NCBI RefSeq assembly: GCF_022867885.1
Contig: NZ_JALIFP010000003.1
Span: 143,477-207,476 of the forward strand
Source: Lederbergia sp. NSJ-179
GTDB lineage: Bacteria; Bacillota; Bacilli; Bacillales; Bacillaceae_C
Direction: 5' to 3'
Length of the DNA stretch: 64,000 nt
This document shows positions 51,671-59,597 of this stretch, piece after piece; position 1 is the stretch's first letter, and each line of letters opens with the position of its first letter. The translations under genes and the position numbers were made by a program. The notes beneath the pieces were generated by a model. That model was not told the DNA's origin, made no database searches, and saw only the letters and a list, made by a program, of their open reading frames with translations.

Positions 51671-52294
51671 ATGCCAAAAATAGTTGATCATGAAAATAGA
51701 AAAAAACAAATTGCCGAAGCGACATGGAAGGTTATTTTAGAACAAGGAATGGAGGGAGCCACTGTTCGAAATATTGCGAAGGAGGCGGGACTATCCTTAG
51801 GTGCGTTGCGTTATTATTTTTCGTCGCAAGATGAGTTATTTGTGTATGCGATGAAATTAGTCAAGGAAAATGCGACCGAACGCATCAATAAAATTGCTTA
51901 TAGTGGGCTGCCTCCTTTTGAAAAAGTAATGGCCATTCTACTGGAGGTTGTCCCCGTGAATCCAGAAACAATGGCCGAGATGGAAGTGTGGTTTGCTTAT
52001 GTTTTCTATACTAGGCATAAGGAAGATATTTTCGAAGCAAAAAAGGATGAAATTTTTAAGGGAATGAAGAGCTTGCTGCTGTATTTACAGGAACACCAAG
52101 TATTAGCGCCTAAGCTAGACATTGAGATGGAAACGGAAAGATTGTATGCTCTTATTGATGGACTTGCGCTCCATGCTTTATTAGAGCCACAAAGGATGCA
52201 GAAGGAGCGGATCATAAAGGTGATTCAGTATCATATGAAGATGATCTGTGTAGATGGAGTTTTGGTGGAAGGGAGAATGAAGGACGGTGAGTGA
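51671..52294 (+). CDS. TetR-family regulator, PksA-like
   Basis: A 207-residue TetR protein with HTH VRNIAKEAGLSLGALRYYFSSQDEL and a BetI-type C-terminal domain. No ribosome-binding site is visible; TAAAAT (51659-51664) is only six bases before the ATG, so the message may be leaderless. Its last codons overlap the start of the MNT-type antitoxin gene. Confidence 0.9.
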   Translation: MPKIVDHENRKKQIAEATWKVILEQGMEGATVRNIAKEAGLSLGALRYYFSSQDELFVYAMKLVKENATERINKIAYSGLPPFEKVMAILLEVVPVNPETMAEMEVWFAYVFYTRHKEDIFEAKKDEIFKGMKSLLLYLQEHQVLAPKLDIEMETERLYALIDGLALHALLEPQRMQKERIIKVIQYHMKMICVDGVLVEGRMKDGE

Positions 52295-52595
52295 ACAACG
52301 GGAGCAGATATTAAATCAGTTAAAAGACATTGTGATAGGCGTGCTTGATGGCGAAAATGTACAAGTATATTTGTTTGGATCTTGGGCGCGCCATGAAGAA
52401 AAAGCAAGTTCAGACATTGATATTGCCATTCATTCAATCGATGACGATCTTTCTCCGGAAAAGTGGCTGGAACTCCATGACAAGGTAGAGGAATCCACGA
52501 TTCCCTATCATGTAGATATTGTCCATCTAAAAAAAGCCAATCCAAAGCTTGTTGAAAATGTGAAAAGGGAGGGGATTGTATGGCAAGACTTCTAG
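52287..52595 (+). CDS. MNT-type nucleotidyltransferase antitoxin
   Basis: A 102-residue minimal nucleotidyltransferase: VYLFGSWARHEEKASSDIDIAIHS has the GSx10DxD motif. MNT proteins of this kind neutralise HEPN RNases by transferring AMP to them. GTG 52287 overlaps the end of the TetR gene by eight bases; the HEPN gene starts 16 bases before its stop. Confidence 0.88.
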   Translation: MSEQREQILNQLKDIVIGVLDGENVQVYLFGSWARHEEKASSDIDIAIHSIDDDLSPEKWLELHDKVEESTIPYHVDIVHLKKANPKLVENVKREGIVWQDF

Positions 52596-52981
52596 AACGC
52601 ATAGCAGCCGCCAATCAAGCATTAGCTGCCTTCAAAAAATTAATCGTCATCGAAAATCCAAGTGATGTGGAACGGGATGCCTGTATTCAGAGATTTGAAT
52701 TTACCTTTGAGGCCTGTTGGAAAGTGGGGAAGCAGTATCTTTATGATATAGAGGGAATAGATGTAGGCTCTCCGAAAGCAGTGATTCGAAGTTGCAGGGA
52801 AGTCAAGATATTGGATGAAGAGGAAGCAATCCTCGGTCTACAGATGGTCAATGACCGTAATTTGACTGTTCATACCTATAATGAGGAAATCGCCAAAGAA
52901 ATCCATTCCCACCTAAGTCAATACTATGCCTTGTTGGAGTTATGGGTAGGCAGGATGGAAAGTAATGGATCCTATTTATGA
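52580..52981 (+). CDS. HEPN-domain toxin (HepT/HI0074-like)
   Basis: A 133-residue all-helical HEPN protein. The RNase motif R-x4-H appears as RNLTVHTYNEE, the usual RxxxxHxY arrangement of HepT toxins. It forms a type VII toxin-antitoxin pair with the preceding MNT gene, order antitoxin-toxin here. GGGAGGGG precedes ATG 52580. Confidence 0.88.
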   Translation: MARLLERIAAANQALAAFKKLIVIENPSDVERDACIQRFEFTFEACWKVGKQYLYDIEGIDVGSPKAVIRSCREVKILDEEEAILGLQMVNDRNLTVHTYNEEIAKEIHSHLSQYYALLELWVGRMESNGSYL

Positions 52982-53018
52982 GAAGAGTGCGGAAATTGAT
53001 TTCCGCACTCCATTTACG

Positions 53019-53921
53019 CTATTTCTTCCTGACCACAATATCCCCACTGCTTGTTTCCAGTTGGATCAGGGTCCCAGGGTTTTGGTTATTGATGATTTGT
53101 TTCTTATTGCCAAAGATGAGGATGTCCCCGAATTTTGTGGCGGTATCAAACTGAACATTTTCAGGATATTCCTTTGCGTTTATCGAAATATCACCGGAAC
53201 TTGTTTTCGCAGTAATCGGCTCGTTTATTTGCTCATTACGTACAACGAAGTCGCCATTTTGGGTTTCTGCTTGTATTTCTCCGGATACCTTTTTGAAAGA
53301 AATGTTCCCTGTTTTTGTTTTTGCCGTAACCGTATTAGCTTTTATATCGGAAAGTACGACATCCCCGTTTTTTGATTCCATGCTCGTGTTAGCTACAATG
53401 GAATCTAAATGGATATCACCAGTAGATGTCTTTACAGAAACATCGTCAAATGTAAGATTTTCCCCTACAACATCTCCAGTGTCTGCGATAAGCTCCATTT
53501 CCTTTCCAATTATTTCCTCAACATACAGATCGCCTGTTTTTCCCTTCAGTTGAATGGTTTTATACTCCTTTTCTGGCACATATATTTTTAATTTGGGAGA
53601 GGGGTCAAAGCCAAAGGAGAACCACTTTTTATTGTTTAAATGGGAATGAATCGTCAAGGTATCCTCTTGCAGATCGATTGTAAGCTTGTCGCTTCTTTTT
53701 TGCGCATTTTGGCCAACGACTTCCACTCTAGCTTGCTCTTGAGCAGGAAGAAGTACAGCATCTATGTTATCTACATCGATATGAATAGAGGTAAACGATA
53801 AGTCACTAATATCTGTGGAAATGGATGCCGCCTTCTTATTTGTTGACGCAAATGTTGCGATACTGCCGATTACACCGACTATAAGTAGAATAAAAGCAGC
53901 AATCGAGAGTTTCTTGTCCAT
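53019..53921 (-). CDS. DUF4097 beta-helix membrane-anchored protein
   Basis: A 300-residue protein. An N-terminal membrane helix (about 5-27) precedes a long right-handed beta structure built from repeats such as GKTGDLYVEEI, TSTGDIHLDSI, SKNGDVVLSDI, TKTGNISFKKV and TQNGDFVVRNE. LiaG and YvlB of Bacillus subtilis are relatives tied to envelope stress. AAAGGTGG precedes ATG 53921. Third gene of a PadR-DUF1700-DUF4097 operon. Confidence 0.9.
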   Translation of the reverse strand: MDKKLSIAAFILLIVGVIGSIATFASTNKKAASISTDISDLSFTSIHIDVDNIDAVLLPAQEQARVEVVGQNAQKRSDKLTIDLQEDTLTIHSHLNNKKWFSFGFDPSPKLKIYVPEKEYKTIQLKGKTGDLYVEEIIGKEMELIADTGDVVGENLTFDDVSVKTSTGDIHLDSIVANTSMESKNGDVVLSDIKANTVTAKTKTGNISFKKVSGEIQAETQNGDFVVRNEQINEPITAKTSSGDISINAKEYPENVQFDTATKFGDILIFGNKKQIINNQNPGTLIQLETSSGDIVVRKK

Positions 53922-53922
53922 G

Positions 53923-54474
53923 TTATTTCCCACCTTTCACAACAGATACATTATATTTCAAATAGCGGAGGAGAAGATATTTGAATCCGATCGATACATG
54001 ATACATGCCCAAAGAAATGAAAAAGCCAAGACCAGAAAGAGCCAGGGAGAAAAATAGATCAAACCACTGGAATGTTCCTGGATTAAATAAGGCGCTTATC
54101 AACACCAATATTGGGCTAAGGGAAAAAGAAACTCCAATTGCCCATCCTCCAAATAATAAACCGACTAAAGCGAGAAAGGGCCCAAGAACTAATACAAGAT
54201 TAATAAAACCTAGTCCGATGACAGACCAGACAGCTCGAAAGATATTTCCTGTCGATTTGCTTGTTTCCATTTTTTCGATATGATAATCGGCGAGAATTTC
54301 TCTCGCTAATTGTTTAGGCGAACCGAGAGCCTTGGAGATTTCCTCCTCTGATTTACCTTCCTCTGTTCCGAAAGCGAAATGATCTTCATAATCTTGTAAG
54401 ATATCATTTTTCTCAATTGTAGACAGTGAACGTAAATATCGTTCTAATTCTAATAAAAACTCTTGTTTATTCAT
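53923..54474 (-). CDS. DUF1700 (HAAS-domain) membrane protein
   Basis: A 183-residue protein. The HAAS helical region (about 1-75: [32 protein letters not shown] ... [12 protein letters not shown]) is followed by three or four membrane helices. ATG 54474 overlaps the end of the PadR gene by eight bases; GAGGAGGGG precedes it. Such genes usually travel with PadR regulators. Confidence 0.9.
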   Translation of the reverse strand: MNKQEFLLELERYLRSLSTIEKNDILQDYEDHFAFGTEEGKSEEEISKALGSPKQLAREILADYHIEKMETSKSTGNIFRAVWSVIGLGFINLVLVLGPFLALVGLLFGGWAIGVSFSLSPILVLISALFNPGTFQWFDLFFSLALSGLGFFISLGMYHVSIGFKYLLLRYLKYNVSVVKGGK

Positions 54475-54790
54475 GGGCCATCCCCTCCTCAATGATTTGA
54501 TCGACCCCTTTGGAAAATTGTCTCCATTCTGCAACAAGTTTGTTTAAATATTCCCGTCCCTGTTCCGTTAGTTTATAGTATTTACGTGATGGGCCTTCAG
54601 ATGATTCGCGTAGATACGTTGTAAAATACCCTTCTTTTGTCAATCTCCTCAGCAGGGGATAGACGGACCCTTCCGATATTTCAATTTGGTCAGAAATTTT
54701 TTGAACGAGTTCATATCCATAGCGGTCTTGCTTATCGAGCAGGACAAGGACACAAAGCTCTAGAACCCCTTTTTTAAACTGAACATTCAA
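54467..54790 (-). CDS. PadR-family transcriptional regulator
   Basis: A 107-residue PadR winged-helix protein: [48 protein letters not shown], then [16 protein letters not shown] 54790 lies nine bases after GTGGAG. It is the first gene of its operon and probably represses its own promoter through the flanking dyad. Confidence 0.93.
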   Translation of the reverse strand: MNVQFKKGVLELCVLVLLDKQDRYGYELVQKISDQIEISEGSVYPLLRRLTKEGYFTTYLRESSEGPSRKYYKLTEQGREYLNKLVAEWRQFSKGVDQIIEEGMAHE

Positions 54791-54817
54791 TTGTCAACAC
54801 TCCACTATTGTTTAATG

Positions 54818-54873
54818 TATAGTACCTGTATATACAATATAACATTAAGTATTGTTCATTGCAAGGTACTATA
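54818..54873 (-). promoter_or_regulatory. PadR operon promoter flanked by inverted operator arms
   Basis: TATAGTACCT (54818-54827) and AGGTACTATA (54864-54873) are perfectly inverted and bracket a minus-strand promoter: TTGCAA (54864-54859), 17 bases, TATATT (54841-54836). Confidence 0.7.
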
Positions 54874-54979
54874 TGTAAAAAATTGCACGAGCATAAAACT
54901 GTGGGGCAATCGGGAGTTGGGACAGATTGGCAAAAAAGTCCTTATCATCGGCGGAGTTTTTCTATGAAACTCATCCACT

Positions 54980-55022
54980 CATCCAAAAACAACAAAAGAA
55001 CCATTCAATTAATGGCTCTTTT
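54980..55022 (-). terminator. Terminator after minus-strand MFS gene
   Basis: AAAAGAACCATT and AATGGCTCTTTT (54994-55005, 55011-55022) make the stem; the minus strand continues TTTTGTTGTTTTTG. Confidence 0.8.
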
Positions 55023-55045
55023 GTAAGGAATATTCAAAACAAATA

Positions 55046-56188
55046 TTATACGGGTAGGGCCTTTTTTCTGTTATAAAATAAATATAATGCTCCAAGTAAG
55101 AGTAAAATGCCTGTAAAGAGGAACCCTCCGTTTGCGGAAAACGCCAAAAGTCCCGTTACTCCTGAACCGATCACGACACCAATGGAAAAGAAGGCATAAA
55201 AGTAACCATAGGCTTTTCCACGATATGATTCATCCGTTGCCTCAATTAATAAAGAGTTCAGAGATGGGAATAAAAAGGCAAATCCGATCCCATACCCACC
55301 CATAATCAAATAGAGTGACAGAATGCTTGGCGCAAGACCAATAAGAAACATGCTAATGCCCATTAACGATAGACCAAAAACAGCCGTATTCAATGGTTTC
55401 AGTTGATCAAATAAATTATTGGTCGGAAGCACAAAAACGAGAATAGCGACGAATCCAAATGTGCTCATCAGTAGTCCACTTGTTTGAGTATTTCCGCCTA
55501 ATTCCAATACCTTTAAAGGAAGCATATAGGCGACAACTCCTTGAGAAAACATCAAAAAGAGGGCGCCTAGAAAGGTTTTCATTATAAGTGGGTTCTGGAA
55601 GAAGATGCGGACGGAAATCGCTTCTTTTTTGGTTTTCTCTTTTGGTATAATCGTCTTAGTACGTAGAAAGAGAAGGGCAAGCAGGCCGAGTAGAAACATA
55701 AAGATGGCGGTGATGGAGAGTACGGTTACTTCACTTGTTTTATTGGAAACAATGCCGCTGAACGCAGGTCCGATCACCGCGGCCAAGCCAACAAAAGCAC
55801 CTGAAAGGGCAGCCCCTTTTCCTTTCTTTTCCCTAGCGGTTGAGTTTGCCAAATAGGTAAACGCTGCCGGTACAATTAAACCACCTGTAAATCCGTGTAA
55901 GAAACGGATAACCAATAAAATCCATGCATTAAAAGCAAGAGAATAGCCAAGAAGCATCACACCTGTTAGTAATAAACCTGAGACTAATAACGCAAATGGC
56001 CCTTTTTTATCTGTCATAAATCCGGATGCAACATTCCCAATCGTATTGGAAAAAGAATACATTCCAACAGCAAGTCCTGTTAAAAGGGAGGAAGCACCTA
56101 AGGATGTAGCAAATGGCGTCATGATAGGCAGTTGTGTAAATAAATCAAAAAAGGATAAAAATACAATGAAATAGACAAAGGTACGCAC
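55046..56188 (-). CDS. MFS transporter
   Basis: A 380-residue, twelve-helix major facilitator with motif A-like SGFMTDKKGPFALL after helix 2 and GAFVGLAAVIGPAFSGIVSNK in helix 5, typical of drug exporters. GTG 56188 follows GGAGG by about ten bases. No regulator adjoins. Substrate unknown. Confidence 0.88.
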   Translation of the reverse strand: MRTFVYFIVFLSFFDLFTQLPIMTPFATSLGASSLLTGLAVGMYSFSNTIGNVASGFMTDKKGPFALLVSGLLLTGVMLLGYSLAFNAWILLVIRFLHGFTGGLIVPAAFTYLANSTAREKKGKGAALSGAFVGLAAVIGPAFSGIVSNKTSEVTVLSITAIFMFLLGLLALLFLRTKTIIPKEKTKKEAISVRIFFQNPLIMKTFLGALFLMFSQGVVAYMLPLKVLELGGNTQTSGLLMSTFGFVAILVFVLPTNNLFDQLKPLNTAVFGLSLMGISMFLIGLAPSILSLYLIMGGYGIGFAFLFPSLNSLLIEATDESYRGKAYGYFYAFFSIGVVIGSGVTGLLAFSANGGFLFTGILLLLGALYLFYNRKKALPV

Positions 56189-56338
56189 GATTTTGAACCT
56201 CCATATCTATACTAGTTTCATCATCCCTGTTACGGGAAGGGTTGGCAAGTGGATAGGTCTGACAAATTAGTGACATTATACTTAGTGATCATATCCTGAC
56301 AAGCTATCAATGATGACTTTTCTGATTCCGCATGAATA

Positions 56339-56674
56339 TTATCCCTCCATCCATTCCGAACCCATATCCTTTGGGTCCCATTGGTAATGACCAAGGTTTA
56401 TCTTATTCTCTTTAGAGAGTTCCACTCCTTCCTCTTCAAGAAGAGCAGCCTGGGTAAAGGCGGTTTCAGGATCCCCTACCGCGATTTCACCTTTAGCGTT
56501 GATGACACGATGCCAAGGGAGACCGTGTTTTCTACTCATCGAATGCAGGATTCTTGCGACCTGCCTTGCCCCGCGAGGATTACCTGCTAAGCGGGCAATT
56601 TGACCGTAAGTAGCTACATATCCAGTCGGAATTCTTTTAATCATGCTGATGACTTGCTCTGTATAAGGTTGCAC
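56339..56674 (-). CDS. Alkyltransferase-like protein (ATL, Trp in place of Cys)
   Basis: A 111-residue protein of the MGMT/Ogt fold: TYGQIARLAGNPRGARQVARILHSM is the DNA-binding HTH. The active-site PCHRV of alkyltransferases reads PWHRV here, so the methyl-accepting Cys is missing. ATL proteins bind O6-alkylguanine and pass it to nucleotide excision repair. No N-terminal Ada domain. Confidence 0.92.
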   Translation of the reverse strand: MQPYTEQVISMIKRIPTGYVATYGQIARLAGNPRGARQVARILHSMSRKHGLPWHRVINAKGEIAVGDPETAFTQAALLEEEGVELSKENKINLGHYQWDPKDMGSEWMEG

Positions 56675-56911
56675 AGTTCATTCTCCTCACCTAAATAGGG
56701 TAATATGAAAGATGGATCTAACATAAAAAGGCCGTTGCAATATGAATATCAAAAATGTAGAAGAAGGTAAACAGTTTTCAAGAGACACGCTTTACTAAAA
56801 ACATATTATATCAAAATGGAAAAAATACGGTTCTTTGTTTTAAACTTTTTGCTTAGATAAGTCTTACCCCACATCCAAATGTCCTTGTATAATGTAATAG
56901 AGGTCTAGGAT

Positions 56912-57034
56912 ATGTGTGTAATTGATCGGGAAAGACAAGCCATATTAGGAAATGATATGATCCATTGTGAAGAGGAACAAATCCTTAGTATCGAGAATAC
57001 AAAGCAAAAGCCTTTGAAAAATGCAAAGAAATAA
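56912..57034 (+). CDS. Small hypothetical ORF, 40 residues
   Basis: ATG 56912 follows AGAGG, and TATAAT at 56888-56893 could be its -10. The product MCVIDRERQAILGNDMIHCEE and a Lys-rich tail match nothing I know. It lies in the 384-bp gap before the bce-like genes, where no other gene is supported. Confidence 0.35.
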   Translation: MCVIDRERQAILGNDMIHCEEEQILSIENTKQKPLKNAKK

Positions 57035-57058
57035 TCGTGGTAAAAAGGATGATGGAAG

Positions 57059-57760
57059 ATGGCGAAAATTTTAATCATAGAAGATGATCCGAAAATTGCG
57101 AGGCTGCTGCAAAATCATCTTGAAAAATATGGCTATGAAGCTGTGATAGCAGAACAGTTTGACGCTATTGTCGATCTGTTTAAAAAAGTTCAACCAGAAT
57201 TAGTGTTGTTAGACATTAATTTACCTAGCTTTGATGGGTATTATTGGTGTCGGCAGATTCGAAAAATTTCCACCTGTCCGATTTTGTTTATTTCGGCTCG
57301 ATCAGGGGAGATGGATCAAGTCATGGCCTTGGAAAATGGAGGCGATGATTTCATCACGAAACCTTTTCACTATGAAGTGGTGATGGCAAAGATTCGCAGC
57401 AGTCTGCGCCGGGCTTACGGAGAATATGCACCAAAGGGGAAGGAACGTATCGTTAAACTGGAAGGCTTAATTCTCTATGTAGAAAGAATGGAAATCGCCA
57501 AAGGGGAGGTCGTTGCGTCTCTGACAAAAAAAGAAGCGATTCTGCTTGAAATGTTGATGAAGCGTTCGCCCCATGTCGCCTCACGAGAAGCGATCCTTGA
57601 AAAATTATGGGATGACCAAACCTTTGTCGATGAAAATACATTGAATGTGAATGTCACACGCATTCGGAAAAAGCTTCAAGAATTAGGCATTTATAATGCG
57701 ATTGAAACGGTAAGAGGAGCTGGTTATCGGCTAATCCCCAATTGGGAGCGTTCAACATGA
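57059..57760 (+). CDS. BceR-type response regulator
   Basis: A 233-residue OmpR-family regulator with phosphorylation site Asp52 (LVLLDINLPSFDG) and winged helix ending ETVRGAGYRL. With the next three genes it forms a peptide-antibiotic sensing and detoxification module. Its stop overlaps the kinase ATG. Confidence 0.92.
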   Translation: MAKILIIEDDPKIARLLQNHLEKYGYEAVIAEQFDAIVDLFKKVQPELVLLDINLPSFDGYYWCRQIRKISTCPILFISARSGEMDQVMALENGGDDFITKPFHYEVVMAKIRSSLRRAYGEYAPKGKERIVKLEGLILYVERMEIAKGEVVASLTKKEAILLEMLMKRSPHVASREAILEKLWDDQTFVDENTLNVNVTRIRKKLQELGIYNAIETVRGAGYRLIPNWERST

Positions 57761-58725
57761 AATTGTTTTTAAAGGACCATTTCCCGCTTATTATGATGAA
57801 TATTTTACAAATGATGGTGGTTTTGCTTGTTTATTGGATGGATGGTTATCGTAAGTTTTCATTAATCTTCTATTCTCTTTTCCTAGGCGTTGTTATTCTT
57901 TCCCTTTATTTAATTTTTCGATACATCCGTCACCGGAAGTTTTATACAAGAATGTCTAAGTCTTTGGAGAAAATGGATGAAGCGTTCGAGATATTAGAGG
58001 ATACGCCACTTTCCAATGCGTTGGCAGGGTTACTTAAACAGCAGCATCGCCTGTACGTGAATGATCTTCTTCAACAGGAGAAAAGGAGGAGCGATCACCT
58101 AGCCTTTATTAATCAATGGGTTCATCAAATGAAAACACCCTTGTCCGTGATTGAATTAATCACTCAAGAAAATGATGATGAGCATTTGGAAAGTATTCGA
58201 GAAGAAACAGATAAATTGGAAAAGGGCTTAGAAATGGTCTTATATGCAGCGAGGTTGGAAGTGTTTGAACAAGATTTCCAAGTAGAGCCTGTCTCATTAA
58301 AAGAAGTCATTGAAGAGGCGATCCGGGAAAACAAACGTTTTTTTATAAAAAGTCATGTCTATCCTGAAAATAAGGTTTCAGCGACGATGGTGGAATCAGA
58401 TAAAAAATGGTTGGAATTTATCTTTAGTCAGCTTATTACCAATGCGGTAAAATATTCTGCAGGGAAAGCACAAAAGGTAGTGATTTTTGAAACGAAGAAT
58501 CAGCTTGAAACGATCGTGACGGTTCAGGATAATGGTGTGGGGATTCCAAAAACGGATATAAAGCGTGTATTCAATCCCTTTTTTACAGGAGAAAATGGCC
58601 GCTTGTATCGGGAATCGACCGGAATGGGTTTGTATTTAGTAAAGGAAGTATGTGAAAAACTAGGGCATAAGATTGAAATTTCCTCTGTTCAAGGGGAGGG
58701 GACAAGCGTTAAACTATATTTTTGA
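57757..58725 (+). CDS. BceS-type intramembrane-sensing histidine kinase
   Basis: A 322-residue kinase. Two membrane helices (about 9-31 and 36-57) have almost no external loop, the mark of intramembrane-sensing kinases. H-box: FINQWVHQMKTPLSVIE; ATPase: VQDNGVGIP and STGMGLYLVKEV. Such kinases sense antibiotics through the BceAB transporter. ATG 57757 is used. Confidence 0.93.
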   Translation: MKLFLKDHFPLIMMNILQMMVVLLVYWMDGYRKFSLIFYSLFLGVVILSLYLIFRYIRHRKFYTRMSKSLEKMDEAFEILEDTPLSNALAGLLKQQHRLYVNDLLQQEKRRSDHLAFINQWVHQMKTPLSVIELITQENDDEHLESIREETDKLEKGLEMVLYAARLEVFEQDFQVEPVSLKEVIEEAIRENKRFFIKSHVYPENKVSATMVESDKKWLEFIFSQLITNAVKYSAGKAQKVVIFETKNQLETIVTVQDNGVGIPKTDIKRVFNPFFTGENGRLYRESTGMGLYLVKEVCEKLGHKIEISSVQGEGTSVKLYF

Positions 58726-58733
58726 AGGTAATA

Positions 58734-58747
58734 TTACAGAAATGTAA
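58734..58747 (+). promoter_or_regulatory. BceR-type binding site before the ABC genes
   Basis: TTACA-GAAA-TGTAA is a perfect inverted repeat just after the kinase gene. TATAGT (58798-58803) is a good -10 with no matching -35, as expected for an activated promoter. Confidence 0.65.
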
Positions 58748-58826
58748 GGTAAATGAAAGCTATGGAGATGGTTTAAATAGCCCTTTTTCTCTTACACTAT
58801 AGTTAATAGAGAAAGGGGTTTTTCAT

Positions 58827-59597
58827 TTGGAAATTTTGAAAATAAAAAACTTGAGTAAAGTTTATGATGGCAAAGTGGCGTATAAAGCATTATCTGATAT
58901 TGATTTAACCATTGAAGAAGGAGAATTTGTTGGGATCATGGGACCCTCTGGAAGTGGGAAATCGACCTTGTTGAATATGGTGGCGACCATTGATCAGCCA
59001 ACATCTGGGTCGCTTATGGTGAATGGGAAGGACCCATTGCGGATGAAACATAATGAACTTGCGCTATTTCGCAGGAGGCAATTAGGGTTCATTTTTCAGG
59101 ATTTTAATTTACTGCCGACCTTAACGGTGGAGGAAAACATTGTGCTGCCTTTAACGTTGGATGGGGCAAGTGTGAAAGAGATGAACAAAAAAGCTGCGGA
59201 TGTGGCTGAGAAATTGGGGATTACCTCTATTTTAAAAAAGCGAATTTATGAAATATCAGGTGGACAAGCGCAAAGGACAGCGATTGCTCGTGCCATCATT
59301 CATAATCCAAAAATGGTGCTTGCCGATGAGCCAACCGGTAATTTAGACTCCAAGGCATCAAGAGCGGCAATGGAAATGATGGAAAAAGTGAATAAGGAAG
59401 ATCAAACAACGATGATGATGGTGACTCATGATCCGATCGCAGCTAGCTATACAGAAAGGGTTGTGTTTATCAAAGACGGTACATTATTCAATGAGATTCA
59501 CCGTGGCGAGAATCGACAAGCCTTTTTCCAGAAGATCATCGACGTACTATCGCTGTTGGGAGGGGATGCAAGTGACCTTTCGTCAATTCGCGTTTAA
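58827..59597 (+). CDS. BceA-type ABC transporter ATPase
   Basis: A 256-residue ATPase with Walker A GPSGSGKSTLL, signature ISGGQAQR, and Walker B VLADEPTGNLD. TTG 58827 is eight bases after AAAGGGG. Overlaps the permease gene by 32 bases. Part of a Bce-type transporter that frees cell-wall precursors from peptide antibiotics. Confidence 0.94.
   Translation: MEILKIKNLSKVYDGKVAYKALSDIDLTIEEGEFVGIMGPSGSGKSTLLNMVATIDQPTSGSLMVNGKDPLRMKHNELALFRRRQLGFIFQDFNLLPTLTVEENIVLPLTLDGASVKEMNKKAADVAEKLGITSILKKRIYEISGGQAQRTAIARAIIHNPKMVLADEPTGNLDSKASRAAMEMMEKVNKEDQTTMMMVTHDPIAASYTERVVFIKDGTLFNEIHRGENRQAFFQKIIDVLSLLGGDASDLSSIRV

Noticed and set aside
56339..56674. Active O6-methylguanine methyltransferase
   Set aside because: The acceptor Cys of PCHRV is Trp here, and length fits alkyltransferase-like proteins, so catalytic transfer is not expected.
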